The notes: generated from the letters alone by a model not told the origin. Counted from the stretch's first letter, positions 1-8,305 are shown. The stretch is DNA of 64,000 bases from Elstera cyanobacteriorum (GCF_002251735.1 NZ_NOXS01000032.1:434001-498000), one strand, 5' to 3'. Made by a program: numbers and translations.

Positions 1-246
1 CACCTGCTTCGCTATTTCCTGGGCTTGATAGGCGATGCGGGCGACGCCGCCGAAACACTTCTTTTCTTCCTCTTCCTTCGCCGAACAGGTGGTCGAGAAA
101 CGGTTGATCGGCAGCAGCCGCGAGTGAACGTCGTTGACGTGCAGGATCGTCAGCTTCAGCGGGGCGGGCGCCTGCTGGGCAACGGCCCCAGCCGATAGAA
201 GCGCGGCGACCGAAACGGTCAGCAAGGAGGTGCGGGTGAAAAGCAT
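1..246 (-). CDS. 5'-nucleotidase family metallophosphatase, N-terminal part
   Basis: Only the first 82 codons are in the window; the gene runs off the left edge. The product starts with a signal peptide (basic MLFTRTS, then a hydrophobic stretch ending near AVAQQ) and continues with LTILHVNDVHSRL, the first metal-binding block (D-x-H) of calcineurin-like 5'-nucleotidase/2',3'-cyclic phosphodiesterase enzymes. Such proteins dephosphorylate nucleotides in the periplasm. An acidic/lysine-rich patch with two cysteines follows, then GGVARIAY, also typical of the family. It is divergent from the bufferin operon across about 230 bases. The family call is firm; the exact substrate cannot be told from this fragment. 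Confidence 0.85.
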   Translation of the reverse strand, partial: MLFTRTSLLTVSVAALLSAGAVAQQAPAPLKLTILHVNDVHSRLLPINRFSTTCSAKEEEEKKCFGGVARIAYQAQEIAKQV

Positions 247-476
247 GGCGACGTCCGGTCCTTCCCTTAGGTTCGTCCAACCCCGTCACCTTATCGCGAG
301 AAACGATGGCGCCTCAATGACGCGCTGGTGATTTTATGCGGATTCGTTTTTTTCAAAAAAATAACGCACGGGTGTAACCCCATCTCCACTACCGTCGAAC
401 TATGGGGCAGACGGTGCTAGCCCGCCCTCGCCAATACCCAATCTTGCGGCGCCGCCGCATTTTTATGGAGACGAAG
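247..476. other. Divergent intergenic region before the bufferin operon
   Basis: This stretch holds no convincing gene. It separates the start of the 5'-nucleotidase (minus) from bufA (plus). The right half contains the T7-C-A7 tract and the ECF-type promoter listed separately. The left half shows no clear sigma-70 promoter for the 5'-nucleotidase. Confidence 0.6.
347..399 (+). promoter_or_regulatory. Predicted ECF (SigF-type) promoter of the bufferin operon
   Basis: GTAACC at 374-379 and CGAA at 396-399 (inside CGTCGAA, 393-399) are separated by exactly 16 bases. This matches, as I recall it, the -35/-10 pair of Caulobacter SigF-dependent promoters, which drive bufferin genes in that genus. 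An A/T tract, seven T, one C, seven A at 347-361, lies just upstream and could act as an UP element. The start site would fall near 405, giving a leader of about 70 bases before bufA. No SigF or NrsF gene is in the window, so the assignment rests on motif, spacing and context. Confidence 0.6.
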
Positions 477-749
477 ATGAGCGTGATGACCTCGAAAAAG
501 ACCCTGGGCATGGCCTCCATCGCCGGTGCCGTTGCGATGGCCGCCGTCGCTTTCGCCGCCACCCCCGCCGCTGCCCAGGCTAAGGAAAAATGCTTCGGGA
601 TCGCCAAGGCCGGTCAGAACGATTGCGCCACCGCCAGCAGCTCCTGCGCCGGGACGTCGAAGGCCGACAACCAGCCGGACGCCTGGAAGTATGTTCCGGC
701 CGGCACCTGCTCTGGCATGGGTGGTTCGCTGCAGCCGAAGAAGGCCTAA
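477..749 (+). CDS. bufA: BufA-type bufferin precursor (DUF2282)
   Basis: A 90-residue secreted precursor. Residues 1 to about 35 form a signal peptide ending in an Ala-rich cleavage region (AAAQA). The mature part is small and has exactly four cysteines (39, 50, 57, 78), the hallmark of DUF2282 proteins. In characterised relatives the cysteines are modified by the MNIO enzyme encoded next door, and the exported peptide sequesters copper in the periplasm. The start at 477 is chosen because GGAG (467-470) sits six bases upstream and the signal peptide begins cleanly there; longer in-frame starts exist at 402 and 465. It is first in a four-gene cluster with DUF692, DUF2063 and DoxX genes, which makes the call strong even for so short a protein. 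Confidence 0.9.
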   Translation: MSVMTSKKTLGMASIAGAVAMAAVAFAATPAAAQAKEKCFGIAKAGQNDCATASSSCAGTSKADNQPDAWKYVPAGTCSGMGGSLQPKKA

Positions 750-775
750 CACCCAGCGGCGCGGCGGGGGTCGTT

Positions 776-1654
776 ATGGATACCCTGGCTTTTAGGCCCC
801 CGCCCGCCCCGGTTGCCGGTTTGACGGCGACCGCTCTCGGCATTGGGTTGCGCGCCGCGCATCATGCGGATGTATCGGCCCGTCTCGCGACGGAAACCCG
901 GCTTCCCGTCGATTTTCTTGAAGTTCATGCCGAAAATTACCTGCACCCCGGCAGCCCGCCGCAAACCTTGCTGCTAGAGTTGGCCGAGCGGGTGCCGATT
1001 AGCGTTCACAGCATTGGTCTATCGCTTGGGTCTGCCGATGGTGTGGACTGCATCCACCTCGACCGTTTAGCGGCGCTCGTGGCTGAATGCGGGCCAGTCT
1101 TCGTGTCGGATCATCTGGCCTGGTCGCGGGTCGGTGGGCAGTATCTTAACGATCTTCTCCCCCTTCCCTACACATCCGAAGCCTTGGACGTGGTGTGTGC
1201 CAATATCGACCGGGTGCAGACCCGGCTGAAGCGCCCGCTTCTCCTCGAAAACCCCTCTACTTACCTGGCCGTTCCAGGCGATTGGCCGGAGGGCGCGTTC
1301 ATGGCCGAAATCCTGTGCCGGACCGGTTGCGGGCTGTTGCTCGACGTGAACAATATTTATGTTTCCGCCTGCAACCAGGGCCGTACCCCCCTGGATTGGC
1401 TTACCGATTATCCCTTGGCGGCCACGGTCGAAATTCACGTCGCAGGCCACGATCTGCGCGAGACGTCCAGGGGTCCGGTGCGGATTGATACCCACGCTGC
1501 CCCAGTCTGCCCGGACGTTTGGGCACTGTATCATACGATCATCACCGAGATCGGCCCGCGCCCGACCCTGCTGGAATGGGACGAGGCGATCCCATCGCTC
1601 GATGACCTTATTGCCGAAGCCGAGAAAGCCCGCAGCCTTGGGGGGCTGCGGTGA
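776..1654 (+). CDS. bufB: DUF692/MNIO-family bufferin-modifying enzyme BufB
   Basis: A 292-residue multinuclear non-heme iron oxidase-like (MNIO, DUF692) TIM-barrel protein, the usual family length. The metal-site blocks are visible in order: FLEVHAENYL, SVHSIGLSLGS, VSDHLAWS, LLENPSTYL, LLDVNNIYV, EIHVAGHD, and a late LLEWDEAIP, supplying the His, Asp, Glu and Asn ligands. In the MbnB/BufB family this enzyme oxidatively rearranges peptide cysteines. The likely substrate is the four-cysteine precursor encoded 26 bases upstream. The start at 776 (ATG, G-rich site at 766-770) is preferred over an upstream in-frame extension, which would overlap bufA and lacks family similarity. Its end overlaps bufC by GTGA. 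Confidence 0.9.
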   Translation: MDTLAFRPPPAPVAGLTATALGIGLRAAHHADVSARLATETRLPVDFLEVHAENYLHPGSPPQTLLLELAERVPISVHSIGLSLGSADGVDCIHLDRLAALVAECGPVFVSDHLAWSRVGGQYLNDLLPLPYTSEALDVVCANIDRVQTRLKRPLLLENPSTYLAVPGDWPEGAFMAEILCRTGCGLLLDVNNIYVSACNQGRTPLDWLTDYPLAATVEIHVAGHDLRETSRGPVRIDTHAAPVCPDVWALYHTIITEIGPRPTLLEWDEAIPSLDDLIAEAEKARSLGGLR

Positions 1655-2391
1655 GGCTGGCGGCGTTTCAGGCTGAGTTCGCCGCCTATCTCTGTGGTGC
1701 GAGCGAGGCGCCGCCGGTCGATCCCGACCGGGCGACGATCTACCGCAATAATGTTCGCCTGTCGCTGAGTGCCGCGCTCGCCGCGAATTTTCCAGTCACG
1801 CAAGCGATGGTGGGCGAGGCCTATTTCCACCAAGCCGCCCGGCGTTTCCTGCGCGATCACCTGCCCCAACGGCCCGATATGGCGGACTATGGCGGGGCGT
1901 TCCCGGGGTTCTTAGCGCAACTGCCCGAGGTCGAGGCCTATCCATTCCTGCCCGATGTCGCCCGGACCGAGCGGGCGATGATCGAAGCCTTCCTGGCCCC
2001 GCAGGCCCCCGTCCTAACGGCGGCGGCGTTTGCAAGCGTTCCCCCCGATGGGTTTGCCGACCTACGGTTTGCCGCGCATCCAAGCACCCGGCTGGTACGC
2101 TCGGCCTATGCCGTCGTTGATCTTTGGGCCGCGCATCAGACGGACCATCCCGATCTCGCCAACCTCGACCCACACCAGCCGCAGGCTATGCTGATCGTCC
2201 GCCGGGACGGGCGGATCGAATGGGTCAGCCTTGAGGCGGAGGCTGCAAAATTCACCAGCGCCCTGCTCTCTGGTGAGACGATTGCCGAGGCGGCCCGGCA
2301 ACTGCCGGAAGACTTCGACCTGACGGATGCGCTGGTGCGGCTTCTGCACGCGGGCGTCTTCACCGGGCTCACCCTGCCCGAAAACCAATAA
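1651..2391 (+). CDS. bufC: DUF2063 partner protein BufC
   Basis: A 246-residue protein beginning with GTG inside the bufB stop (GTGA overlap), which implies translational coupling. The N-terminal half carries the DUF2063 pattern: FQAEFAAYL, then YRNNV, NFPVTQAMVGEAYF, a DMADYGGAF block and FLPDVARTE. The C-terminal half is a second, more variable domain. Pfam once described this N-terminal family as a putative DNA-binding domain, but in MNIO clusters the protein acts as the partner that presents the precursor peptide to the enzyme. Order and coupling here support that role: it would pair with BufB in the cytoplasm before export of BufA. Confidence 0.85.
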   Translation: MRLAAFQAEFAAYLCGASEAPPVDPDRATIYRNNVRLSLSAALAANFPVTQAMVGEAYFHQAARRFLRDHLPQRPDMADYGGAFPGFLAQLPEVEAYPFLPDVARTERAMIEAFLAPQAPVLTAAAFASVPPDGFADLRFAAHPSTRLVRSAYAVVDLWAAHQTDHPDLANLDPHQPQAMLIVRRDGRIEWVSLEAEAAKFTSALLSGETIAEAARQLPEDFDLTDALVRLLHAGVFTGLTLPENQ

Positions 2392-2408
2392 AAACAAGGA
2401 GGCCGCGA

Positions 2409-2828
2409 ATGCCCCTCGCCCTATTAGGCATACTCCGTACCACTCTTGAAACCCGCCTGACCGCGCCGCTGCTGCTGCTGGGGCGCTATATGATGGCGGA
2501 GATTTTCTTCCGGGCCGGGCTCGTGAAACTCGCGTCGTTCGAGACGACCGTGGCCTTGTTCCGCGATGAATATCGCACGCCGTTCTTACCCCCCGACATG
2601 GCCGCAGTGCTAGCGACGGCGACGGAACTGACCATGCCGGTCTTTCTTCTGCTGGGTTTCGCGACCCGGCTGGCCGCCCTGCCGATGCTGGCGATGACCG
2701 CCGTTATCCAATTCACCTACTTCTATCACAGCGAGCATTATTTCTGGGCTTTTGTCCTGCTGACGCTCATCATCCAAGGGCCGGGCGTCTGGTCCATCGA
2801 CCATTGGCTCCGCCGCCGTTTTGGCTAA
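2409..2828 (+). CDS. bufD: DoxX-family membrane protein of the bufferin operon
   Basis: A 139-residue integral membrane protein with about four hydrophobic segments and the DoxX signature near the start (LLLLGRYMMAEIFFRAGLVKL). An AAGGAGG-type ribosome site (aaggaggccgcga) precedes the ATG, and the gene lies 17 bases after bufC. DoxX proteins are a regular fourth member of bufferin/HVF clusters; their biochemical role is not settled, though a redox or membrane function is usually suggested. Family call firm, symbol by context. Confidence 0.8.
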   Translation: MPLALLGILRTTLETRLTAPLLLLGRYMMAEIFFRAGLVKLASFETTVALFRDEYRTPFLPPDMAAVLATATELTMPVFLLLGFATRLAALPMLAMTAVIQFTYFYHSEHYFWAFVLLTLIIQGPGVWSIDHWLRRRFG

Positions 2829-2841
2829 AGGGAATCCGCTT

Positions 2842-4842
2842 ATGTCGCTGAAGGCCCAACTGCTCGCTGTCGTGTCCACGCTGACCTTGCTGCTGCTCGC
2901 GGCAGCTGGGTTTGCCGCCTTTGACGCTTGGCGCGAACGCGAGCAGCTTGAACGGTCGGTCACGCTCAACCGCACCGCCGATCTTTACACCTGGGCTGCA
3001 ACCCAATGGGCGGGCGAATTGGCGGCAACCTTGGCTCAGGCAAAGCCCGAGGCCATTGCGATGCGCCGCAGCAATGCCGATATCGGGGCTGACGAAGCGC
3101 TGGACGCCACTCAGGCGCTGCTGGGCATGCTTCCTGCCGAGGCCAACGCCCTGGCGATGGCGCGCAAGGTAATCGAAGCCCAGCGCGGCAAGGCCGATGC
3201 CGCCAACCGTACCCCTGCCGATCTTCTCCGCCTGTCCGATGGGTTGGCCGATGCCATCGCCCAAGCCCGCAGCCTGCAAGTCGCCCTAACCCGCGCTATC
3301 CCGGCGGCCGACCTGATTCTCGCCCAACGCCTGCGCTTAAAGCGCCTGCTGGCTGATGCGACCGCAACCTTAAGCGAAGAGCAAGGGCTGGTTCTCCTGG
3401 CCGCACGCGGGGTGGAGGTGCCGAAGCAGCGGATGATGGCCCTGCGCGACATCAATGTCGCCGCCTTTGCCGAAGTGGAGCGGGAAGCCGGCCTCTCCAC
3501 CCTCGGCCCTGCCGCGCTGGATGCGGTTGCTAAAGCCGCCACCATTTTACGCGGCCCCTATCGTGGCGATATCGATAAAGCGATGGGCGGTAGCGTGATG
3601 GCGAATTTCGCCGCGACCGCCGCCACCGCGCTCGATGCCTTATTGGCCATCCAAGAAGCCACCGTCGCCGATACCACGGCCTATGGCGAACAGCGCGCCG
3701 GGGTCGCCAATATTCGGTTGATCACGATGCTGGGGCTTACGGCCGTCGGCTTGGGGTTGACCATTCTCTCGATGTGGGTCGTCACCCGCCGCGTTATTGC
3801 CCCGCTGCTTCACCTCAGCGGTACGATGCAAACGCTAGCGACCGGCACCTATACCATTACGGTAGACGGTCAGGACCGGCACGACGAAATTGGCGCGATG
3901 GCAAAAACCGTCGCCGTCTTCCAGCAAAACGGGCTTGAAAACCAACGGCTTGCTGCGGAAACGGAGCGGTTGCGCGCCTCCGCCGAGGCCGACCGTCGGG
4001 CCGCCCTGCATGGTATCGCCGACCGCTTGAAGCAGGAGGTGGGGAGCGTTGTTTCCATCGTTTCCGCCGCCGCCGGTCAAATGACCGCCTCTGCCGAGGG
4101 CCTATCGCAGACGGCGGGGACCACGGCGCAACGGTCCGAATCGGTCGCCACCGCCAGCGCCGCCGCCACCGATAATGTGGGCGCCGTTGCCGCCGCCGCT
4201 GAAGAACTATCCGCCTCGATTTCGGAAATTGAACGGCAAGTGACCCATTCCACCGGCATTGCCGCCCAAGCGGTTAACCGCGCTACGGCGACGAATGAAA
4301 CCGTGCAGGGCCTCGCCGAAGCCGCCGAGCGTATTGGCGAAGTCGTGCGCCTGATTGGGGAAATTGCCGGGCAAACGAACCTTCTGGCCCTCAATGCCAC
4401 CATCGAAGCCGCGCGCGCCGGGGAAGCCGGTAAGGGCTTTGCTGTCGTCGCCACCGAAGTTAAGAACCTTGCCGCGCAGACCGCGCGCGCGACGGAGGAG
4501 ATCAGCGCCCAGATCGCCAATATCCGCGCGACCACCGATGAAACCGTCGATGCCATCCTCGGTATCGGGCGGGTCATTGGCGAGATGGACAATATCACAC
4601 GGATGATCGCCGAAGCCGTCGCCAGCCAAAGCGCCGCGACCGATGATATTGCCCGCAATGTCCAGGCGGCAGCGCATGGAACCCGCTCCGTCTCCGAAAC
4701 CATTGGCGATGTCACCCATCTCGCCCGCGATACCGGCTCTGCCGCCGCCGATTTGCTGGTTGCCAGCCGCGAGGTTACGCGCCAGTCCGACCAACTGCGG
4801 CAGGGGGTAGACCGGTTCCTCGCCGATTTGACGGCGGTTTAG
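2842..4842 (+). CDS. Methyl-accepting chemotaxis protein
   Basis: A 666-residue chemoreceptor. TM1 is at about residues 5-25; a mostly helical periplasmic sensor domain of roughly 265 residues follows; TM2 is at about 293-315; then a HAMP domain containing DRHDEIGAMAKTV; then a long coiled-coil signalling domain with the conserved hairpin tip (IAGQTNLLALNATIEAARAG at about 507-526). The C-terminus ends in ADLTAV, with no CheR/CheB-binding pentapeptide. The start at 2842 has AAAGGGA (2827-2833) at good spacing; a TTG start 21 bases earlier is less likely. It begins only 13 bases after bufD on the same strand, so it may be co-transcribed with the bufferin genes; its ligand is unknown. Confidence 0.9.
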   Translation: MSLKAQLLAVVSTLTLLLLAAAGFAAFDAWREREQLERSVTLNRTADLYTWAATQWAGELAATLAQAKPEAIAMRRSNADIGADEALDATQALLGMLPAEANALAMARKVIEAQRGKADAANRTPADLLRLSDGLADAIAQARSLQVALTRAIPAADLILAQRLRLKRLLADATATLSEEQGLVLLAARGVEVPKQRMMALRDINVAAFAEVEREAGLSTLGPAALDAVAKAATILRGPYRGDIDKAMGGSVMANFAATAATALDALLAIQEATVADTTAYGEQRAGVANIRLITMLGLTAVGLGLTILSMWVVTRRVIAPLLHLSGTMQTLATGTYTITVDGQDRHDEIGAMAKTVAVFQQNGLENQRLAAETERLRASAEADRRAALHGIADRLKQEVGSVVSIVSAAAGQMTASAEGLSQTAGTTAQRSESVATASAAATDNVGAVAAAAEELSASISEIERQVTHSTGIAAQAVNRATATNETVQGLAEAAERIGEVVRLIGEIAGQTNLLALNATIEAARAGEAGKGFAVVATEVKNLAAQTARATEEISAQIANIRATTDETVDAILGIGRVIGEMDNITRMIAEAVASQSAATDDIARNVQAAAHGTRSVSETIGDVTHLARDTGSAAADLLVASREVTRQSDQLRQGVDRFLADLTAV

Positions 4843-4849
4843 GAAGCGA

Positions 4850-5746
4850 CTAATCAGCCAACCGCGTCCCTGGCGGGGCGGCTTGGCCGAGCAGCCAGGA
4901 ACGAAAGCGCCGCAGCGTCGGGTGATCGGCGCGGGCCGGGGGATAGGCGAGAGCATAGGTGCCAGGGCGGGAAAGACCGCGCGGAAATAGCACTTCCAGC
5001 CGCCCCGACGCCAAATCGGGTTCGATGAGAAAGCGCGGTACCAGCGCGGCGCCAAGCCCGTGAACGGCGGCTTCTGCCAAGGTCAGAAAATGTTCAAACC
5101 GAAACCCGGGCGCGGCCAACCCGGTACCGGACAGGCCGCCCGCCGTAAACCAATCGGCCCAGGCCTGCGGGCGGGTGGAGAGTTCGAGGCGCGGCACGGA
5201 GAGCAAATCCGCCTCCTCCCGAATGCCGAAGCGGTGGCGAAAGCGCGGACTGGCGACCGGCACGACGGTTTCCCCAAACAAAGGATCGAGATGCGCCCCC
5301 GGCCACGGGCGCGGCCCGGCGTGGATGGCGGCATCCACGCCACTGCCGATGAAATCGAACGGCTCGATATGGGTCACCAGATTAAGCCGCAGTTTTGGAA
5401 ACCGCGCGTGAAAATCCGGTAAACGCGGCACCAGCCAGCGGGTAGCGAAACTGGGGAGCACCGCCAGGGTCAGGCTTTGGCCCGCGTCCGCTGCCGTCGC
5501 GCAAGCGCGCAGCAGGTCGGTGAGCAGCGGCGCCACCTCCGTCACCAGCCGCCGCCCGGCTTCCGTTGGCGCGATGCGTTGGCGCACCCGGTCGAACAGG
5601 GTTACGCCCAGCGCGGCTTCCACTTGGCCGATTTGGCGGCTCACGGCGCTTTGCGTTAACCCCAGGCGTTGCGCCGCCGCCGAAACCGACCCGAGTTCCG
5701 CCGCCAGCACCACCGCCTGCAATCCGGGAAGCGTCGGCAAAGCCAT
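4850..5746 (-). CDS. LysR-family transcriptional regulator
   Basis: A 298-residue LysR-type regulator: an N-terminal winged helix-turn-helix at residues 1-60 (VSAAAQRLGLTQSAVSRQIGQVE) and a C-terminal periplasmic-binding-protein-like effector domain (DFHARFPKLRLNLVTHIEPFDF). The sequence resembles the GcvA-like branch. It is convergent with the chemoreceptor gene (7 bases apart) and divergent from the DUF1338 gene; the 98-base gap between them holds a perfect 7-bp dyad. By the usual LysR arrangement it should control the divergent gene and itself, with a ligand related to that enzyme's pathway. Confidence 0.9.
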   Translation of the reverse strand: MALPTLPGLQAVVLAAELGSVSAAAQRLGLTQSAVSRQIGQVEAALGVTLFDRVRQRIAPTEAGRRLVTEVAPLLTDLLRACATAADAGQSLTLAVLPSFATRWLVPRLPDFHARFPKLRLNLVTHIEPFDFIGSGVDAAIHAGPRPWPGAHLDPLFGETVVPVASPRFRHRFGIREEADLLSVPRLELSTRPQAWADWFTAGGLSGTGLAAPGFRFEHFLTLAEAAVHGLGAALVPRFLIEPDLASGRLEVLFPRGLSRPGTYALAYPPARADHPTLRRFRSWLLGQAAPPGTRLAD

Positions 5747-5762
5747 TCTTTATTCCATTCTC

Positions 5763-5787
5763 GCATCAACCTAGGCCAGATTGATGC
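5763..5787. promoter_or_regulatory. LysR-type operator dyad
   Basis: GCATCAA (5763-5769) and TTGATGC (5781-5787) are perfect inverted repeats with an 11-base spacer, centred in the gap between the divergent lysR and DUF1338 genes, 17 bases from the lysR start codon. Position, symmetry and length fit a LysR recognition site. Confidence 0.7.
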
Positions 5788-5844
5788 TATCCCCCACCGA
5801 ACAGATGCGCAATGCTCCGCCCATCGAGTTTTCGGGAGGACAGG

Positions 5845-6864
5845 ATGTCGATTCTGGTTACGCTGGTCAGCCGGGTTCTGGGTGCGGAAAAGGCGCAGGC
5901 CCTGGTCGATACGCTCTATATTCACCCCGCCCTGCTGGCCGAAGACGGGCCGCGCGTTAGCCGCGCCGTCATGGCACAGGCGCTGAACATGGTGTTGTTC
6001 GACGATCTGCTGATCCGCGTCCCCGCCGCCGCCGCCTATATCGCCGATAAGCGCAAACTCGGCGAGAAAAGCGTGCACGATCATGGCGCCGTCCGCACCG
6101 TCGATGGCCCGGTCACCGGCGCGCTGCCGCGCGGTCAGGCCGCCCTCGTGCGCCTGCTGACCCCGCTTGGGTACCGCCAGAACGGCCACTATCCGCTGGA
6201 CCGGCTGAAGATGACCGGGCGTTCCTACGCCCAGGTCGATTTCCCGGAAGACATTGCGCAGTTCTTCGTTTCGGAACTGCATGTGGACCGTTTTTCCCCG
6301 GCGTTCGGGCAGGCGGTCGCCAATGTGCTGCAAGACAGCGTCGATCCCCTGGATACGACCAGCGCTGCCACCCTTGCAGCGTTCGAGCGGGAGGGGGCTG
6401 TCGATCTCGATGCCGCCGTCGCCACCCTGCCGGTGATCGCCCGCTGCTTCGACGTGCATCACCCGGCGCCGACGCTGGCCGACTATGAGGTGCTGAAGGC
6501 CGAATCCGCCGAAATGGCCTGGATCGCCACCGAAGGGAATGCCTTCAACCATGCCACCGACCGGGTGCCCGATGTCGATGCGCTGTCGGCCCAGCAGAAG
6601 GCGCTAGGCCGCCCGATGAAGGATCTGGTCGAAGTCTCCGCTTCCGGCCGCGTTCGCCAAACCGCTTTCCGCGCCGCCCAGGTGATGCGCCCCTTCCGTG
6701 ATGCCAGCGGCGCCCTTGTGCAAAAGGAAGTCCCCGGCTCGTTCTACGAGTTCATCACCCGCGACCAGATGACCGATGAAACCACCGGCGGCAAGCGCCT
6801 AGACCTCGGCTTCGATAGCTCGAACGCGCAAGGCATCTTTAAGATGACGGCGGCGGCGCAGTAA
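5845..6864 (+). CDS. DUF1338 protein, HglS-like 2-oxoadipate dioxygenase/decarboxylase
   Basis: A 339-residue member of DUF1338 (VOC fold). The characterised member HglS converts 2-oxoadipate to D-2-hydroxyglutarate, an Fe(II) reaction in D-lysine/2-aminoadipate breakdown. The expected metal-ligand motifs are present: HDHGAVRTV, NAFNHATDR and PGSFYEFITRD. The start at 5845 is supported by GGAGG (5835-5839); a longer in-frame start at 5812 has no site. No other lysine catabolism gene lies nearby, so pathway membership is inferred from the family. The divergent LysR gene is its likely regulator. Confidence 0.8.
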   Translation: MSILVTLVSRVLGAEKAQALVDTLYIHPALLAEDGPRVSRAVMAQALNMVLFDDLLIRVPAAAAYIADKRKLGEKSVHDHGAVRTVDGPVTGALPRGQAALVRLLTPLGYRQNGHYPLDRLKMTGRSYAQVDFPEDIAQFFVSELHVDRFSPAFGQAVANVLQDSVDPLDTTSAATLAAFEREGAVDLDAAVATLPVIARCFDVHHPAPTLADYEVLKAESAEMAWIATEGNAFNHATDRVPDVDALSAQQKALGRPMKDLVEVSASGRVRQTAFRAAQVMRPFRDASGALVQKEVPGSFYEFITRDQMTDETTGGKRLDLGFDSSNAQGIFKMTAAAQ

Positions 6865-6955
6865 TCCTGCGCAAGCAATTTTTGCCTAGATTGACCCCGG
6901 GCCGAAACGGTCGCTATGGTTGCACCCTAGTTTCCGTTTTGCCCGGTTTTTCCCT

Positions 6956-7849
6956 TTGAGCACCGAAACCTTCAGCCCGCGCTATCGCGACCTTGATGCG
7001 TGGAACCCCGACGAAATCCTCGGTGCGCTGCTGGATAGCCAATTCTGCGCCGTTGCGGCTGTGAATGCCGCATTGAACCCGTTGGAACGCGCCTGCGTCG
7101 GCATCGCCGAGCGGCTGCGCCAGGGCGGGCGGATCGTCTATGTCGGCGCGGGCACCTCGGGCCGCATCGCCGTGCAAGATGGGGCGGAACTGCCGCCGAC
7201 CTTCGATTGGCCGCGCGACCGGGTGGTTTTCATTGTCGCGGGCGGGATGAGCGCGCTGGTACAATCGGTCGAGGGGGCCGAGGATAACCGCGCCGCCGCT
7301 ATCGCCGCGATTGAGGAGGAAGAGATCGGCCCGGAAGATTCGGTGATCGGTCTCGCCGCCTCCGGTACCACCCCTTTCACCGTCGCCGCCATTCAAGCCG
7401 CCCGCCAACGGGGCGCGCTGACCGTCAGCATTGCCAACAATGCCGATTCGCCGTTGCTGCACGCCGCCGATTATCCGGTGCTGCTCGACACCGGGCCGGA
7501 AGTGCTGGCCGGATCGACGCGGCTGAAGGCGGGCACCGCCCAGAAAATCGCCCTCAACCTTATTTCGACCACCGTGATGATCCAGCTTGGCCGGGTCTAT
7601 GACGGCATGATGGTCGATATGATCGCAGCGAACGAAAAGCTGCGCCGCCGGTCGGAACGCATGCTGCAACGGCTGACCGATGCGCCGCTCGACCGGATTC
7701 AGGCCGCGCTCGACGCCGCCAACGGTAAGGTGAAGCTCGCCCGGCTGCTGCTGGAAGGGCTGCGCGTTTCAGAAGCCGTAACGCTGCTAGAGGCCCACGA
7801 CGGCCACCTGCGCCCGGCCCTCGCGGCCGTTAACGCGCGGAAGAAATAG
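6956..7849 (+). CDS. murQ: N-acetylmuramic acid 6-phosphate etherase
   Basis: A 297-residue SIS-domain enzyme that cleaves the lactyl ether of MurNAc-6-phosphate to give GlcNAc-6-phosphate and D-lactate during peptidoglycan recycling. Family blocks are RIVYVGAGTSGRIAVQDGAELPPTF, IALAASGTTPF-like (GLAASGTTPFTVAA), STRLKAGTAQKIALNLIST and MVDMIAANEKLRRRS, in order. No ATG fits the family start: the nearest in-frame choice is TTG at 6956, giving STETFSPRYRDLDAW, where homologues begin; another TTG at 6920 would add 12 residues. Neither has a strong ribosome site, so the start is uncertain. It stands alone, convergent with the OsmC-like gene. Confidence 0.9.
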   Translation: MSTETFSPRYRDLDAWNPDEILGALLDSQFCAVAAVNAALNPLERACVGIAERLRQGGRIVYVGAGTSGRIAVQDGAELPPTFDWPRDRVVFIVAGGMSALVQSVEGAEDNRAAAIAAIEEEEIGPEDSVIGLAASGTTPFTVAAIQAARQRGALTVSIANNADSPLLHAADYPVLLDTGPEVLAGSTRLKAGTAQKIALNLISTTVMIQLGRVYDGMMVDMIAANEKLRRRSERMLQRLTDAPLDRIQAALDAANGKVKLARLLLEGLRVSEAVTLLEAHDGHLRPALAAVNARKK

Positions 7850-7854
7850 CGGGA

Positions 7855-7872
7855 GCGCGGAATGAACCGCGC
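7855..7872. terminator. Hairpin between convergent genes
   Basis: GCGCGG and CCGCGC form a 6-bp stem with the loop AATGAA between the convergent ends of murQ and the OsmC-like gene. There is no T tract on either side, so it is at best a weak or Rho-assisted terminator. Confidence 0.35.
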
Positions 7873-7888
7873 CCCTGGTTAAGCAATA

Positions 7889-8305
7889 TCAGCCTTCGAT
7901 CACGTCAATCGTATGGGTGATCTCCGCCGTCTTCCCCAGCATGATGGAGGCGGAACAGTATTTTTCTGCCGATAGGTCCACCGCCCGCTGCACCGCACTC
8001 AGCGGCAGGTTCTTGCCGACGACGCGGAAATGCAGATGGATCTTGGTGAAAACCTTCGGATCGGTCTCCGCCCGCTCCGCCTCGATGCCGATCTGGCAGT
8101 CGGTCACCGCATGGCGGCCTTTTTCGAGGATCATCACCACGTCAAAGGCCGTGCAGCCGCCCATACCGATCAGCAGCATTTCCATGGGGCGCGGGCCAAG
8201 GTTACGGCCCCCGGCTTCGGGGGCCCCATCCATGACGACCGCATGCCCCGTGCCGGATTCGGCGAGGAAGGTTCGGGCTTCTACCCAGGTGATTTTCGCT
8301 TTCAT
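7889..8305 (-). CDS. OsmC-family protein (YhfA-like)
   Basis: A 138-residue OsmC/Ohr-fold protein. The two family cysteines are present at residues 51 (GMGGCTAFDVV) and 117 (SAEKYCSAS), the redox pair that reduces organic or fatty-acid hydroperoxides in characterised members. Length and sequence fit the YhfA branch rather than Ohr. Its ATG overlaps the trpE(G) stop by ATGA, so it is translated from the tryptophan-biosynthesis mRNA; a functional link between the two is not obvious. Confidence 0.85.
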   Translation of the reverse strand: MKAKITWVEARTFLAESGTGHAVVMDGAPEAGGRNLGPRPMEMLLIGMGGCTAFDVVMILEKGRHAVTDCQIGIEAERAETDPKVFTKIHLHFRVVGKNLPLSAVQRAVDLSAEKYCSASIMLGKTAEITHTIDVIEG

